DNA of 64,000 bases from Mikania micrantha (Eukaryota; Streptophyta; Magnoliopsida; Asterales; Asteraceae), in NCBI GenBank assembly GCA_009363875.1, contig CM018691.1:37177446-37241445 (forward strand). Reading direction: 5' to 3'. Made by a program: the position numbers and the translations under genes. Under the pieces are notes generated by a model that was not told where the DNA came from, made no database searches, and was given only the letters and a program-made list of their open reading frames with translations. Shown piece by piece: positions 33,801 through 44,906 of this stretch. How positions within the stretch are numbered: position 1 is the first letter of the stretch; each line of letters begins with the position of its first letter.

Positions 33801-36800
33801 CCAACGTAAAATTTAATATTTCCTTTATTCAACCAATCAACCCTTGATTTATTTCACACCTTCACCATACAATATTTCCTTCATTCAACCCGTGTTATAC
33901 ACATGTTTCTAACCTAGTATGAATGTGTGTGTGTGTGTGTGTGTGAAAAGGGAGGGCGTGAAACAGAAAAAATGTACCATCAGAAGGCTCTGTGGACAAC
34001 AAGTTTGCGATGTGTGAAGCTGAAGTATCTAAACCTTCAACATCCTTTGGACCATCTTCTGAGAGCTCTCCTTCATCAAACCCTGTTAAGGACCAAAAAT
34101 ATAATCAAATATAATCTTTATAATCAGATAATTGTTATAATGCAAAAAAGTTCATTTTATGCTTCAGTTTTGATATTTTACATGCAGTGCATGAAAATCC
34201 ACCAAGCACGGTCACCGGGCGAGTAGGAGCAGTTGGGCATATCCACTTAATCTACAACATATAAAGTTATACAATAGAAAGATTAAATAATATACAAAAA
34301 AGACAAAATTACGCATTTGAACCTTTATGTTTGTAAGAAATAACAAATATGAACCTTTAACTATCTTAATTACGCTAAACAACCTTTAAGTATTTAAGTT
34401 GTTTCAACTTTCAACCTTTACATTAACCCCGGTTAGATTTACCAGTTAAATCTAGTCATGTGCAAAAAATGTGATGGGTATTATAGGTATTTTGATCTTT
34501 TGTTATTTTTAAATATAAAACCCACTATTCACGTATTATCGTATCTTATTCAATAATTTACTCCAAATTGGGGTGTTCGAAAATTAGGGCTAAAACCCAC
34601 CCAGAAGTTCACGTGGTTCCTCCCTCTTCGGTTAGTGTTCACCCAGAAGTTCACGTGGTTCCTCCATCTTCAGTTAGTGTTCGAAACCTAGTGTTGTAGT
34701 TGGATAGGATTTATCATTGTTACTACTGCCATTGTTACATAATGATAAAAAGAAAAATGATAAATCCTATCCAACTACAACCTTAGGTTTCGAACACTAA
34801 CTGAAGATGGATGAACCACGTGAACTTCTGGGTGAACACTAACCGAAGAGGGACGAACCACGTGAACTTCTGGGTGGGTTTTAGCCCTAATTTTCGAACA
34901 CCCCAATTTGGAGTAAATTATTGAATAAGATACGATAATACGTGAATAGTGGGTTTTATATTTAAAAATAACAAAAGATCAAAATACCTAGAATACCCAT
35001 CACATGTTTTGCACATGAGAAGATTTAACTGGTAAATCTAACCGAGGTTAATGTAAAGGTTAAAAGTTGAAACAAATTAAATACTTAAAGGTTGTTTAGC
35101 GTAATTAAGATAGTTAAAGGTTCATATTTGTTATTTCTTACAAACATAAAGGTTCAAATGTGTAATTTTGTCTACAAAAAAAGGAAAGATTTTGGAGAAA
35201 AAATCAAAGAAACATTTTAAAAGCATATGATTACGTTTGGAAGAGGAAGGTTGTCCAAGAGTTGAGACCAGCTGCAAGAAGCATGAAATAAAATAAAAAT
35301 TATACGCCATAAAGGGGAGATTGTGTATATGTTAATCATGCTGCTAGTTATAGGTGACAAAAGTGACAGGTCAGGCAGATTAGGTAATGGGACAAAATGA
35401 ATCATATTAGGAGCAGGTTTAATAAGATCAGATTAACCCAAAACATCTTTTGTCCAAATTTTTTTTTCTGTGATCACAAAAGCGGTATCGTGAAAGAGAT
35501 AACTCTTTGGGTGACTTTCCACACATTTGACATGTTTTTTCATAAGCTATTTTTTATTGATAGGTTAGAGACATAACATAAGGACTCATTGACAAGTAAA
35601 TGGGTCAGAATTGCCCCCTCTGATGCTAATCATAATATTCCAAAAGGGGTTTTAAGAATATGATAACAAATATTATACAGTTTCAAGATAATCTTCTTTT
35701 TTTTTTTGTTGATAAAATGAGCATAAGAGGTTTTATGCGTTAAAAATGCACTTTGGTCGAGTTTGAACTCATCTAATATGTTTCCATACAAGCCTTTTTT
35801 TCAAAAATTGACCCATATAGAGATATAACATAACCTAAATTGGCCCATTCACAAGTAAACAAGTCAAAAACTGCCACCTCTTTGCTAGTTTAATATTCCC
35901 AAAACAATACTTTCTGATTCACCTAAACTCAAGAACTTTGTAAAATTAAGGAAGCTCACTTCACATTGCTATAATGGTTCAAGTATCTCATGAGATAATG
36001 ACCATGTCCCTAATTAAACATACATCATATACTACCTTTTGTTTTTTAATAACTAAATGTATTTGCTTTTTAGTGTAAGGGAATAACATGAGAAAAGAAA
36101 TACATGGTAACAGGGTAAGTATATTCTTTTCAAACTATTGATGACAAATTGGATATAACGATCACTAAACTGACACAATAAACATAAAATTCTAAAAAGG
36201 AATACATAAAAGAGTGCTTCCATTAGTGGTTTAGTTTGTTTATCAAAATTTGGTCCCAAAAATTACCATGGCCAACATAATGATGAATAAAGTAATTTAT
36301 CATTTTTATATGATCTAAAATGTTTTCCACAGAGAGTAGAATATATAAATGCCTTTACCTTGTTCCCTGCAAGGGATTTAAGCAATAATTTGATTTACAC
36401 ATGTCAGCAATTGCCTTACTTATGAATAGTAAAGCCATAAAGTTTATAGAGGAGATGTGAAATATATAAATAAATAATAACTTTCGTTTTTGTAAGCACT
36501 TTTATTTATAATTTTATATATTAATTTTTTTTAAACGATTAAGGGTGTGTTTGGTTAGTTAGCATATCCATGCCTGGGCAGGTTGGGTAGGATAAATGTT
36601 CAAACATGTCATTTTTTGGTAAGGGTAAGATCAGGTTGAATGAACCTGTACGCTTTTTTCACCTTTTTCCATTTATCAAAAGATAACTATCACATTAACT
36701 AGGAATACAAAAAATTGGAAAACTAACAATCCAAATACTCAGACAAACCGGTTTAGAAGGTTGTATGTAAAAAAAAAAGAAAAAATAAAGAATGAAAGAA

Positions 36801-37584
36801 CTTCATATGAGTATTAACATTTTTCCCTTTTAGCTAAATTTCTTGGTTTGACCCATTTGGGATAAAATGGAACCCAAAAAGACCCATTCAGAAGTAAATG
36901 GATCACAGCAACCACCTCTAGTCATAACGCTAAAAGGATACGTGTGATGAAAACAAGATAAAAAATAACATGCATAGAAGTATACAAGTATATAAGCACT
37001 CATAAATCATTAATCATTTAATCTACCTGGACTGGTAGTAAATGGTGTATTCCACTCACCAACTGGTGAGGGTTTGAATCCTGCAGTGTCAGGTTTGGTG
37101 ATGTTAGTTAATAGGAGTAAATTAGGTACCTGGAACCATTGTCACCAAGACCATGCAACCAAACTACGGTTGCTTGGTGCTTCCCTTTTGGCCTCACCAC
37201 ATATGTCCTACCAAACTCCACTGTTCTCCTAGTCGGTCGACTACCTGAAATTTGCAACCAATGTACAATATAAAACACCAAATTCATAACCGAACACAGT
37301 TTTAGAGGGTGTTTTGGATTTCTCAATTAACTCTTTATCTGTTTATCGTTTTTTATATAAGCAGAATGAAGTTGTTGCTCTAATAAGAATCAACTTCATA
37401 ACGCAACTCAAAGCAATTTATTTCACTCATTAGTTATTAGCTAAACAATTTGAAAAAGCAATCGTTGACACACCCTCAAAGTGGGTATGAAAACACAATA
37501 AGCAAATAAACACTGTTTCAATATATTATATGGAACAAAGAGCTTGAACTAACCAGAACCACTGGAAGCATTCGTGTAACTCAT
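30853..37584 (-). CDS. Acyl-protein thioesterase-like alpha/beta hydrolase, nine coding exons
   Basis: Exons on the minus strand: 37554-37584, 37130-37244, 35235-35271, 34182-34251, 33978-34082, 33210-33360, 31480-31562, 31014-31107 and 30853-30925. All introns are GT-AG, and the joined 759 nt stay open, giving 252 residues. Seen: VVWLHGLGDNGSSW (oxyanion-loop region), the nucleophile elbow GGFSMGAA (Ser128), LPILLCHGLGDEVVP (Asp199) and GLGHYTVP (His232), a full Ser-Asp-His triad. Family knowledge: cytosolic serine esterases that remove palmitate from proteins or act as lysophospholipase-like carboxylesterases. There is no signal peptide; the N-terminus is MSYTNASSGSGSRPTRR. The introns are loaded with transposons (34302-35172, 31756-32248, a hairpin at 32776). 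The exact substrate is unknown. Confidence 0.93.
31756..32248. mobile_element. hAT-like element in thioesterase intron 6, 8-bp TSD
   Basis: The 493-bp element runs from TAAGGGTGTAAACGA to GCTCGTTTATACCCCTA. The TSD CTTACTTC lies at 31748-31755 and 32249-32256. Both arms hold GAGCTCGAGCC and CGAGCC repeats; the middle is AT-rich. Confidence 0.9.
32635..32775 (+). mobile_element. RTE-type LINE / SINE 3'-end fragment in intron 6
   Basis: GGGGTCACTTTAGAAGCAAC, ACCCCCTCAGACCCTAC and AATTGGGTATGG match the common plant RTE/SINE 3' module, here on the plus strand and directly followed by the hairpin at 32776. Confidence 0.55.
32776..32930. repeat. Loop-less inverted repeat (hairpin) in thioesterase intron 6
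   Basis: Arms of about 77 bp are centred at 32854/32855 on GGTAATATTACC. They are nearly exact complements (GATAGAGATCATAG to CTATGATCTCTATC), with a small indel near CAAGGG. Confidence 0.85.
33924..33944. repeat. (TG)n microsatellite in thioesterase intron 5
   Basis: About ten TG units, roughly 35 bp downstream (in gene sense) of the splice donor of exon 5. Confidence 0.9.
34302..35172. mobile_element. Near-perfect 871-bp foldback (Mutator-like MITE) in thioesterase intron 3, 9-bp TSD
   Basis: The ends GACAAAATTAC and GTAATTTTGTC are flanked by the 9-bp TSD TACAAAAAA at 34293-34301 and 35173-35181. Arms of about 400 bp pair almost throughout, with landmarks TGAACCTTTATGTTTGTAAG, CCAGAAGTTCACGTGGTTCC and TTGTAGTTGGATAGGATTTA. 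The loop is about 45 nt, near 34740. No coding region. A near-identical copy is at 53207-54075. Confidence 0.92.
37026..37110 (+). mobile_element. tRNA-like SINE head next to thioesterase exon 2
   Basis: TGGACTGGTAGTAAATGG (A-box-like) and GGGTTTGAATCCTGC (B-box-like) are about 40 nt apart. No tail or TSD was resolved. It lies within about 20 bp of exon 2, in intron 2. Confidence 0.4.
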
Positions 37585-39505
37585 GTTTAAATAAAATGTG
37601 ATAATGAAAAATCACCACTTTCACTTTGTACCAGGGAGAAGCTGTATCTGCAATTTATAGGCAGGCAGGGTACTCACAAAAGGAATATAACATGTGAAGA
37701 TTCACTTGTAAACAAGCTACACATTGTGCTAAAAATCCAATAAGAAATGAGGGCATCCATTAAAAGCAATAATATTATTCACTATGATAAAAATATGGAA
37801 AGACATACATATATATAATTATTTATATATATGTATATGTATAATAGACAGAGAGAGAGAGAATCAAATCAAATGCAGAAACACACAGAGCACAAATCAA
37901 AACTAAGGGTTCTAATGAATTTACAACATTTTGACAGAGAATTTATGCCTTTGATAGTGCAGTTGACATAAAAAGAAAAAACAATATTGAGCAGGATCCA
38001 TATAAACCCTACATGAAAGAATATTACTGAAAAATGACAACCAATCCTGTTTGGCTCTCTTTTCTTTTCTTCAATCATTTATTTATGCATTTCATGATGA
38101 ATTATGGGGTACCCATTATCTTAAAAATGTGAACTAGAACTTTCTGGTTCATCATCATTGCCATTTGTGACAATCTGTCAATAGCATGAACAATCAAGAA
38201 CCTGAAATATAAGATCTTGTTCTTAGGAATGTATGCATAGTTGCATACAAATTTGAATTTTAGCTTTCTAGTGTTTGGGATTTCTTAATAATTATACTTA
38301 GGATTTTTCAAATAATCAACTGTAAACTTGCAATGCAGGTAATCAAATAGTGTTTGCATTGGCATAACAAACATAATAATCAGATAATCACTTGTACAAG
38401 TGTTTAGAAATTTTTATTAATTAATGGCTAATAATCATTGAATAACAGCTCAATGAAAACATTTTATTTTCACCCTAAGTTAAACTTGAACTACTCAAAC
38501 AAGGGAAATTGGCACCTAATAATAGTTTCACTAAAGTAACTCAAACTTTGTTTGATTATGGAAAGCACTCAAGTTTCTATACTCTTCATTTCTATAGAAA
38601 TTTTTGATAATTTTCAAAATTAATAAATTAAATAATAATAATAATTAATAATAATATTCATAATAATAATATTTAATAGTAACAAAAATCATAAAATAAT
38701 ATCAAAACTTTGTTTTTATTTTATAAATTTAACTTTGTTTAACCATTTAAGCAACAATGCAACAATATTAAATCTTGTTCCATAATCCGTTTTAGTAAGC
38801 AATTTACCATCATTGTTGTTTGTCACAATCTTTCAACTAATAACCGCTTGAAAAATTAGGTATTTTCTTAAACTACATATGCATATGCAATCAATTACAG
38901 GTTCCTTTTAACGATAATTTGTGAGCACCAACCTGAATTCGTGGGTGGAGATGAGGACATAATGATTGCAGAAAGTATGTGGACTTTTAATCGTCGAAAT
39001 CTTAAATCCTTTGATTGTTTCTCTCTCTAAATCTGCAAATCGCCTTTCTTTTTTTTTTTTTTGGGTCGCCACTTGCTCGATTTCTAAAGTCTCGATGTAC
39101 ATAATTAAGGTTCTTGTTTTTTGTGGAATCAGGAATCCATGAATTGAGCTTGCTTGCACCTGCAATTGTGCATTAAAATTCAAATTCCGATTGATTTTAA
39201 GCCCCCACATGCGAGACATGCCTGGTTTTAGGTTCATTCCCAGTGCCAATTTGGGGACCTACTCGGGTCACCACCAAACGATCTGTCGAAATTGTACAAA
39301 GAAATGCTACTTTTTAGTCATTATTTTGTTATAGGATTTATGATCCTTGATTGAATAAACTATACAACCCGAGCGTTGCGGCGGTGATCCCACGTATTGT
39401 GACAACAATGACACATTTGAGAACACCAAAACACATATGACTAACACTCTATCGTAAAATCATACAGCATAATGTATTGTAAAAGCAACAATCACTCTTA
39501 AAGTG
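37585..39505. other. Thioesterase upstream region, no separate gene
   Basis: No independent gene is supported. Minus-strand sequence at about 39000-39280 has lower AT content and an upstream-ATG-bearing frame (RMWGLKINRNLNFNAQLQ). It could be a 5' untranslated exon of the thioesterase, but no junction could be proven. AT-rich sequence and an (AG)n run near 37850 fill the rest. Confidence 0.35.
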
Positions 39506-39513
39506 TACCCAAC

Positions 39514-40147
39514 TAGGGATGAGATCGGTACCATACCGGTACCGTATCGGTACCGATACCGAAAATACCGGTACCGAAATTTCAGAAAAGTGAGTACCGA
39601 TACGGCGATACCGATACCGGTACCGGTATCGGTATTTTCGGTATTTTACCGGTTTTGTACCATTTTTAAACATTTTTGTTGGGATAAAGATAAAGAATAT
39701 TAGCTTTCAAAGTATTGATGATATTATGCGATAACTATAATAAAAATCCAAAAAATGTAGGAATATAAATGTATTATATGAACACATCATAAGAAAAATT
39801 AAATTTACAAAACTATAAATTGTAAACGGAAGAATACGAATGTATCTTCTTTTGGATTTCTATGGTATTTTTTTTATATTTAATATCTAAAACAATAATT
39901 AGGTTTAAAGCATTACGTTAAATATTTTTTTTAAATACATTAGATTGATAAATAATCACATTCAAAACAAAAAGTATGCATATTTCGGTACTGGTACCAA
40001 TTCGGGAATTTTCAGTATTTTACCGGTACCGGTTAGTACCGATACCGAAATATGAAAAAATAAGTACCGTTACCGGTACGGTATCCCGGTACCGGTACCG
40101 AATCTACCGGTACGGTACCGGTACTCGGTATTAAAATCTCATCCCTA
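39514..40147. mobile_element. hAT-like element with GGTACCG repeats, 8-bp TSD
   Basis: The 634-bp element runs from TAGGGATGAGATCGGTACC to GGTATTAAAATCTCATCCCTA. The TSD TACCCAAC lies at 39506-39513 and 40148-40155. Both arms carry dense GGTACCG/CGGTACC and CGATACCG repeats; the middle is AT-rich. Confidence 0.92.
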
Positions 40148-40157
40148 TACCCAACGA

Positions 40158-40275
40158 ACACAAGCAAAACGGTAGAGACTTGCCTCTTAGAACAGGAGGT
40201 TATGGGTTCAATCACATGCAAGGTGTAATTATGGTGTAATTTAGATGAAGAATAAGCTTAGTCGTTAAAAAAAAG
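40158..40275 (+). mobile_element. Candidate SINE relic
   Basis: ACGGTAGAGACTTGCC (A-box-like) is followed after about 35 nt by GGGTTCAATCAC (B-box-like), and the segment ends in an A-rich run near 40268. The TSD is not clear. Confidence 0.4.
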
Positions 40276-41693
40276 AATAAATTTAATATTAAATAATTAA
40301 AAAAATTTGGAATTCAAAAAGATAAATGAACCAAAACCGAAGTAGCCAATATAATTGAAGACAAAGAATAACTAAAATTAATAAAATTGAAAGAAACTAA
40401 AACTGAATTTTTTGGTTTGGGTTTGGTTTTTCATTTTCTTATATCCGAACTGAACCGTTATGGGTCACTTCTTCTTTTAATTTTATATTTAGGCACATGC
40501 TATTGTTTATATTTAGTTTGTTGGTCTAATAATCAAATAAAGTCTTACATATTTACTTTTGAACTTTTTTAATGTAAAACATGATGATGATCTAGTTCTA
40601 TTGTGATTTTTTTTATATGTCCATTATTTTATAAATTATCATTTGTTAAACATATTGCTCTTAATTTCAATACGCTTGAAAAAAAAATCAAAATCGAACC
40701 AAAATCCCCTCGATTCTTAAAAGCAAAAAACCGATTATGTTGGTTTCATTGTAGGCAAAAACTAAACCTAAATACAAAAATAATAAATAATCATTAATAA
40801 AAATCTATATAATATAAGTCGTTTTTTAATATAAAATATGAATAAAGTTTTTGAATAACTTAATACTTAAAGTAATAAAATAATAATATTTTTTCTATAA
40901 ATATTAATTTTTTAAAATTGTTTTTTAAACATTTTGTTTTAAAAATTTATTTTCATTATTTCTTATTTTAAAATAATTTAGTTTTTGGATAACATACATC
41001 GTTTAATATTAATACTTTTATTTTTGAAAAAAAAAATTACAAAAATAAAATATTTTTAATGTCTTAAAAATATTTTAACTTTTAAAAATGTATGCATTTG
41101 TATTAATATTTAATACTATTATTTAATATATGATGCATTAAATAAAAGAAAGAAACATAAAAATTATCGAGAGAATAGTTTAGACTTTAGAATACTAACA
41201 TGTGTTCTCTTTTATTTTTATTTATTATATATATAGATATAGATTTGTTAATATATCATATTATTTTTTTAAATATATATTTTTATTATTAAATATATAT
41301 AGTTTTATTTATTCAATATATATATGTAACAAATGAAATTCTAATAGACAAATAAATAAACTTATTTATTGAGTAAATAAAGAAGAGCAGACAAAATAAA
41401 CAAATGTTTATATAGCTATGACAAGTAACACATTTGTTTCTTTTTTTATTATGTATAGAAAACCATATCAAATTCAAATGATAGTCGCAAATATATTAGA
41501 TGCTTAATGATAAAGTTGTGTTTAATGATAGAATTGAAAGTTTTCTTATTTTTTAATTTGTATATATGTTATATAAAAATAGAATCTTAAATCAAATTTG
41601 ATTTGTGAAATTTAATAGAGTTATAGTTGAACAATATAGTATTAAACATTTTCTTAGATTGGCTAAAGAGGACAAATTTTACAATAAATTCTA
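40276..41693. other. AT-rich intergenic stretch, no gene
   Basis: Long A/T runs. Weakly coding-looking frames have poor composition. A piece ending TTTATTATATATATAGATATAG (41220-41240) resembles a minus-strand Helitron 5' end like that at 49900. Confidence 0.4.
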
Positions 41694-41696
41694 TTA

Positions 41697-42631
41697 GACC
41701 GTCCACTAGGCCTGTAAACGAACCGAACGAACACGAACACAGGCATGTTCGTGTTCGTTCATTTAAACTTCATGAATTTTGTGTTCGTGTTCGTTTATTA
41801 AGAAAATGAATATGTTCGTGTTCGTTTATTAAGAAAATGAATATGTTCGTGTTCGTTTGTGTTCGTTCATTAATAAATTAAACGAACTGTTCATGAACAT
41901 AAACGAACACAAACGAACTAAAATAAACGAACAAACATAAATGGACATTTTTTGAACACCATTGAACAATCATAAACGAACATGAACACTATTGAACAAA
42001 CATAAACAAACACAATTGAACAAGTATAAATGAGTACAAACGACAAGTCTCTTAAATGTAAATACATATCATTCGTAAATTAGTCAGTTAACCGAACAAA
42101 AACTAACATTACATAGTTAACGAACATTAACGAACACAAATAAACGAACGTAAATAAACGAACATAACCGAACTGTTCATGAACATAAATAAACGAACAC
42201 AAGGTGTGTTCATGTTCGTTCATTTAATTAAACGAACACAAATTTTATGTTATTGTTCGTTCATTTATTAAATAAACGAACATAAACGAACTTCTTACCG
42301 AACAGTTCACGAACAGTTCATGAACTGTTAGGTTCGTTTACAGGCCTACCGTCCACATCGGGTAAGCCGTGGAACCGGCGGGACTCAAGCGGTGAGGCGG
42401 GGCCAAGCGGGCACACCGCCACCCCTCTCCGGCGAGCTCAAAATCAAGGGGAGCGCGGCCCCCGCTCCCCGCTCTCCTCCCTCTCACATACAACTTTCTC
42501 CACTCTCACAATGGGTAAAGTTTTCCGGTGGGGTGACCATTGTGGGGTTTTAAGGTTTTCAGTAAGGTGATGACATGACAGAAAATTTCGGCGGGGAGGG
42601 ATTTTCAGTGGGGTGACCGTTGTGGATAGTC
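41697..42631. mobile_element. PIF/Harbinger-like MITE split by a hAT element, TTA TSD
   Basis: The ends GACCGTCCACATCGGG and CCGTTGTGGATAGTC are imperfect inverted repeats flanked by TTA at 41694-41696 and 42632-42634, the Harbinger target preference. Without the 642-bp hAT-like insert and its TSD it is about 285 bp. The right half is GC-rich (42360-42480). Confidence 0.75.
41707..42348. mobile_element. hAT-like element (GTTCGTTT family), 8-bp TSD
   Basis: TAGGCCTGTAAACGAACC to GGTTCGTTTACAGGCCTA are exact inverted ends. The TSD CCGTCCAC lies at 41699-41706 and 42349-42356. It is filled with CGAACA/TGTTCG repeats. Sister copies are at 58311-58843 and, degenerate, at 52132-52703. Confidence 0.93.
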
Positions 42632-42634
42632 TTA

Positions 42635-44906
42635 ATCATAAGAATTCTATGTCTTTAAAAACACTAATATGTTTTAAGTTCAAAACAAGTTCATGTAAAT
42701 TGACTAACATACCCAAAGTCCATTAATATTTAAATTTTCAATGAAGAAGACTCAAATTGTAGTGAAGAAGCGATGGAGTTTGGCGTCATCGCACAGATTC
42801 TTCATCACAATTTTTAATGGACTTACAAAAAAAAAATCTATTACTTTTTTAGAGTTTATTATTATTTTTTTATCTGAACACAAGATCTATAGTTAGAAAT
42901 TTAAGATTGTTGCAATTGAGTACGAGACCTCGCAAACATAGATCAGCTTACAAAAAATAAATTAGGTTGGAAAAAGAAGCATGAATTTTAAAGAAAATCA
43001 ACAATCAATAACAACTATGATTTACAATCCTATTAAAATAGTACATACATGATAAATTGGAGCTCATTAAAATTAATTCTCTAAATATCAAAGTATATAT
43101 TAAAAAAAACTAAAATTTGAGAGCTCATTAAAAATACTAAGGCCCTAGGCCTCATTTTTTATCGCTCGTTTTATTCCATACTCTCATTCATAATTCTACA
43201 TATCAACCTACCCATACGGGCTGTATAAGAGGCGTATTTTACGACTTGCACAGACGTATACGACCCATATTACCCCTTGAATTTCCTTCATAGTCTGATC
43301 CTCACATACTTGTACACATATAGACCTATACGTCCCGTGTAATACCATATTGGGTAGGTTGCATGGCCCGTACTGCCCTGTACAAGTAGTACAATGGCCA
43401 TATAAAAGGTGTAACAATAACGCGATTCTTTTTATATAGCAAAGCCGACCTTGATCTTCATATATTTGGTTCCTCTAACTAGTAATCAAAGTCACTTACC
43501 AAAATCAGTGATGGAGAACAAACATTAATGACGACATTGAAGAATAAACGAGAACCAAAATCTATTAAGAATCTAAATTGCTCAAGGGAACGACTGTAGT
43601 TATAATTATTGAATCAATATCTTATTTACGTGTGTATTAGTTGTATAAAAATTGTGTATTACAAAACAAAATCTGATAAAAAATAGATATATAAATAACG
43701 TAAACTTTTATCATTTTTATAAAAAGGATGAAAAAGTTTGTTTTTATAAATCTCTAAATACTTTTTTGAATAATACAAATGAAAATTGAATTTCGAATTT
43801 TTATAATATTGTTGCTTGAAAATGAAAAGTTTAAAATAATTGAATTTACATTAATTAATATTTAAAAGAAGATGAATATATATTGATTTGTTTAAAAAAA
43901 TTTGGACGTTTTATTATATTAAATTAAAATAATATTTAAAATTTTTAAATATAACACGTGAATAGTATAATAAGAGACTACATTATAAATATAAGATGAA
44001 TAAGATAGTAATACGTTATTTGGTATCTTATTATTATTTTTTTATACCCTCTTAGTAACTTGATAGGTGTAGCATGTGCTTACTCATTATTGATTTTTCG
44101 ATTGACAGCTAATAAAATAATGACTTGGAATATAAAAATATGTTATATAAAATAAAATTATTGTAAAAGTATGTTGTTACATGTTACTGTATTGTTATCC
44201 TTGGAGTAAATTATCCGCATCCTCCTTGTAATTGTTTTAAAATTATTATATTTGGTTTTTTAAAATTGTTATTATCCATCTCATCCTTTAGAAAAATATG
44301 TAAAACCGATTATTTTATTGTCATTCATAGTCAAATTTAAGCAATATGATCACTCATAACCCACCATAAGATAAATATGATATATTATGTAACATAGTCA
44401 AGTTATGTCCCCTTAAGATAATAAATCACTCATTATCTTTATATCTTTTATATTCTGATATATTTATTATTACTAGAATATAAAATGAGTTTAAATAAAA
44501 AATATATATAATTAAAGAAACAAGAATAAGATATTTTGATAAAAATAGAAAACATATCGAGAAGTAAAAATGTGCTAGAAAAATTAAAAATTGAACACTT
44601 GATATGTTGACACGTGTTCTAAAATATTTTTTATTTATTATACTTATCAAGAAATTAAGATTTATACTTTATCATGATCTATCTTATTATTATAAAAATA
44701 GAAAACATATTAAAAAGTAAAAATGAGCTAGAACAATAATAAACTGAACACATGATATGTTGAGATGTGTTCTAAGATATTTTTTATTTATTATATTTAT
44801 TAAGAAATTAAAAAACTGAACACCGCGTGCCATTGTGTTACAACAATTACCAACTCAATGGTTTCATTTGATTTCGGATTATTAAAAATTATATTCAAGA
44901 TTGACA
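42635..44906. other. AT-rich intergenic stretch with a direct duplication
   Basis: No gene is supported. Two direct copies of about 120 bp (44540-44661 and 44692-44811), with AAAATAGAAAACATAT and GTGTTCTAA.ATATTTTTT, resemble Helitron-type 5' ends. Positions 43200-43420 are less AT-rich, with several CGTATACG-like words, and are unassigned. Confidence 0.4.

Noticed and set aside
37108..37326. Thioesterase start at MRNPKHPLKL
   Set aside because: That frame extends upstream into an intron. A proper acceptor at 37245 and a phased first exon at 37554-37584 give the expected N-terminus.
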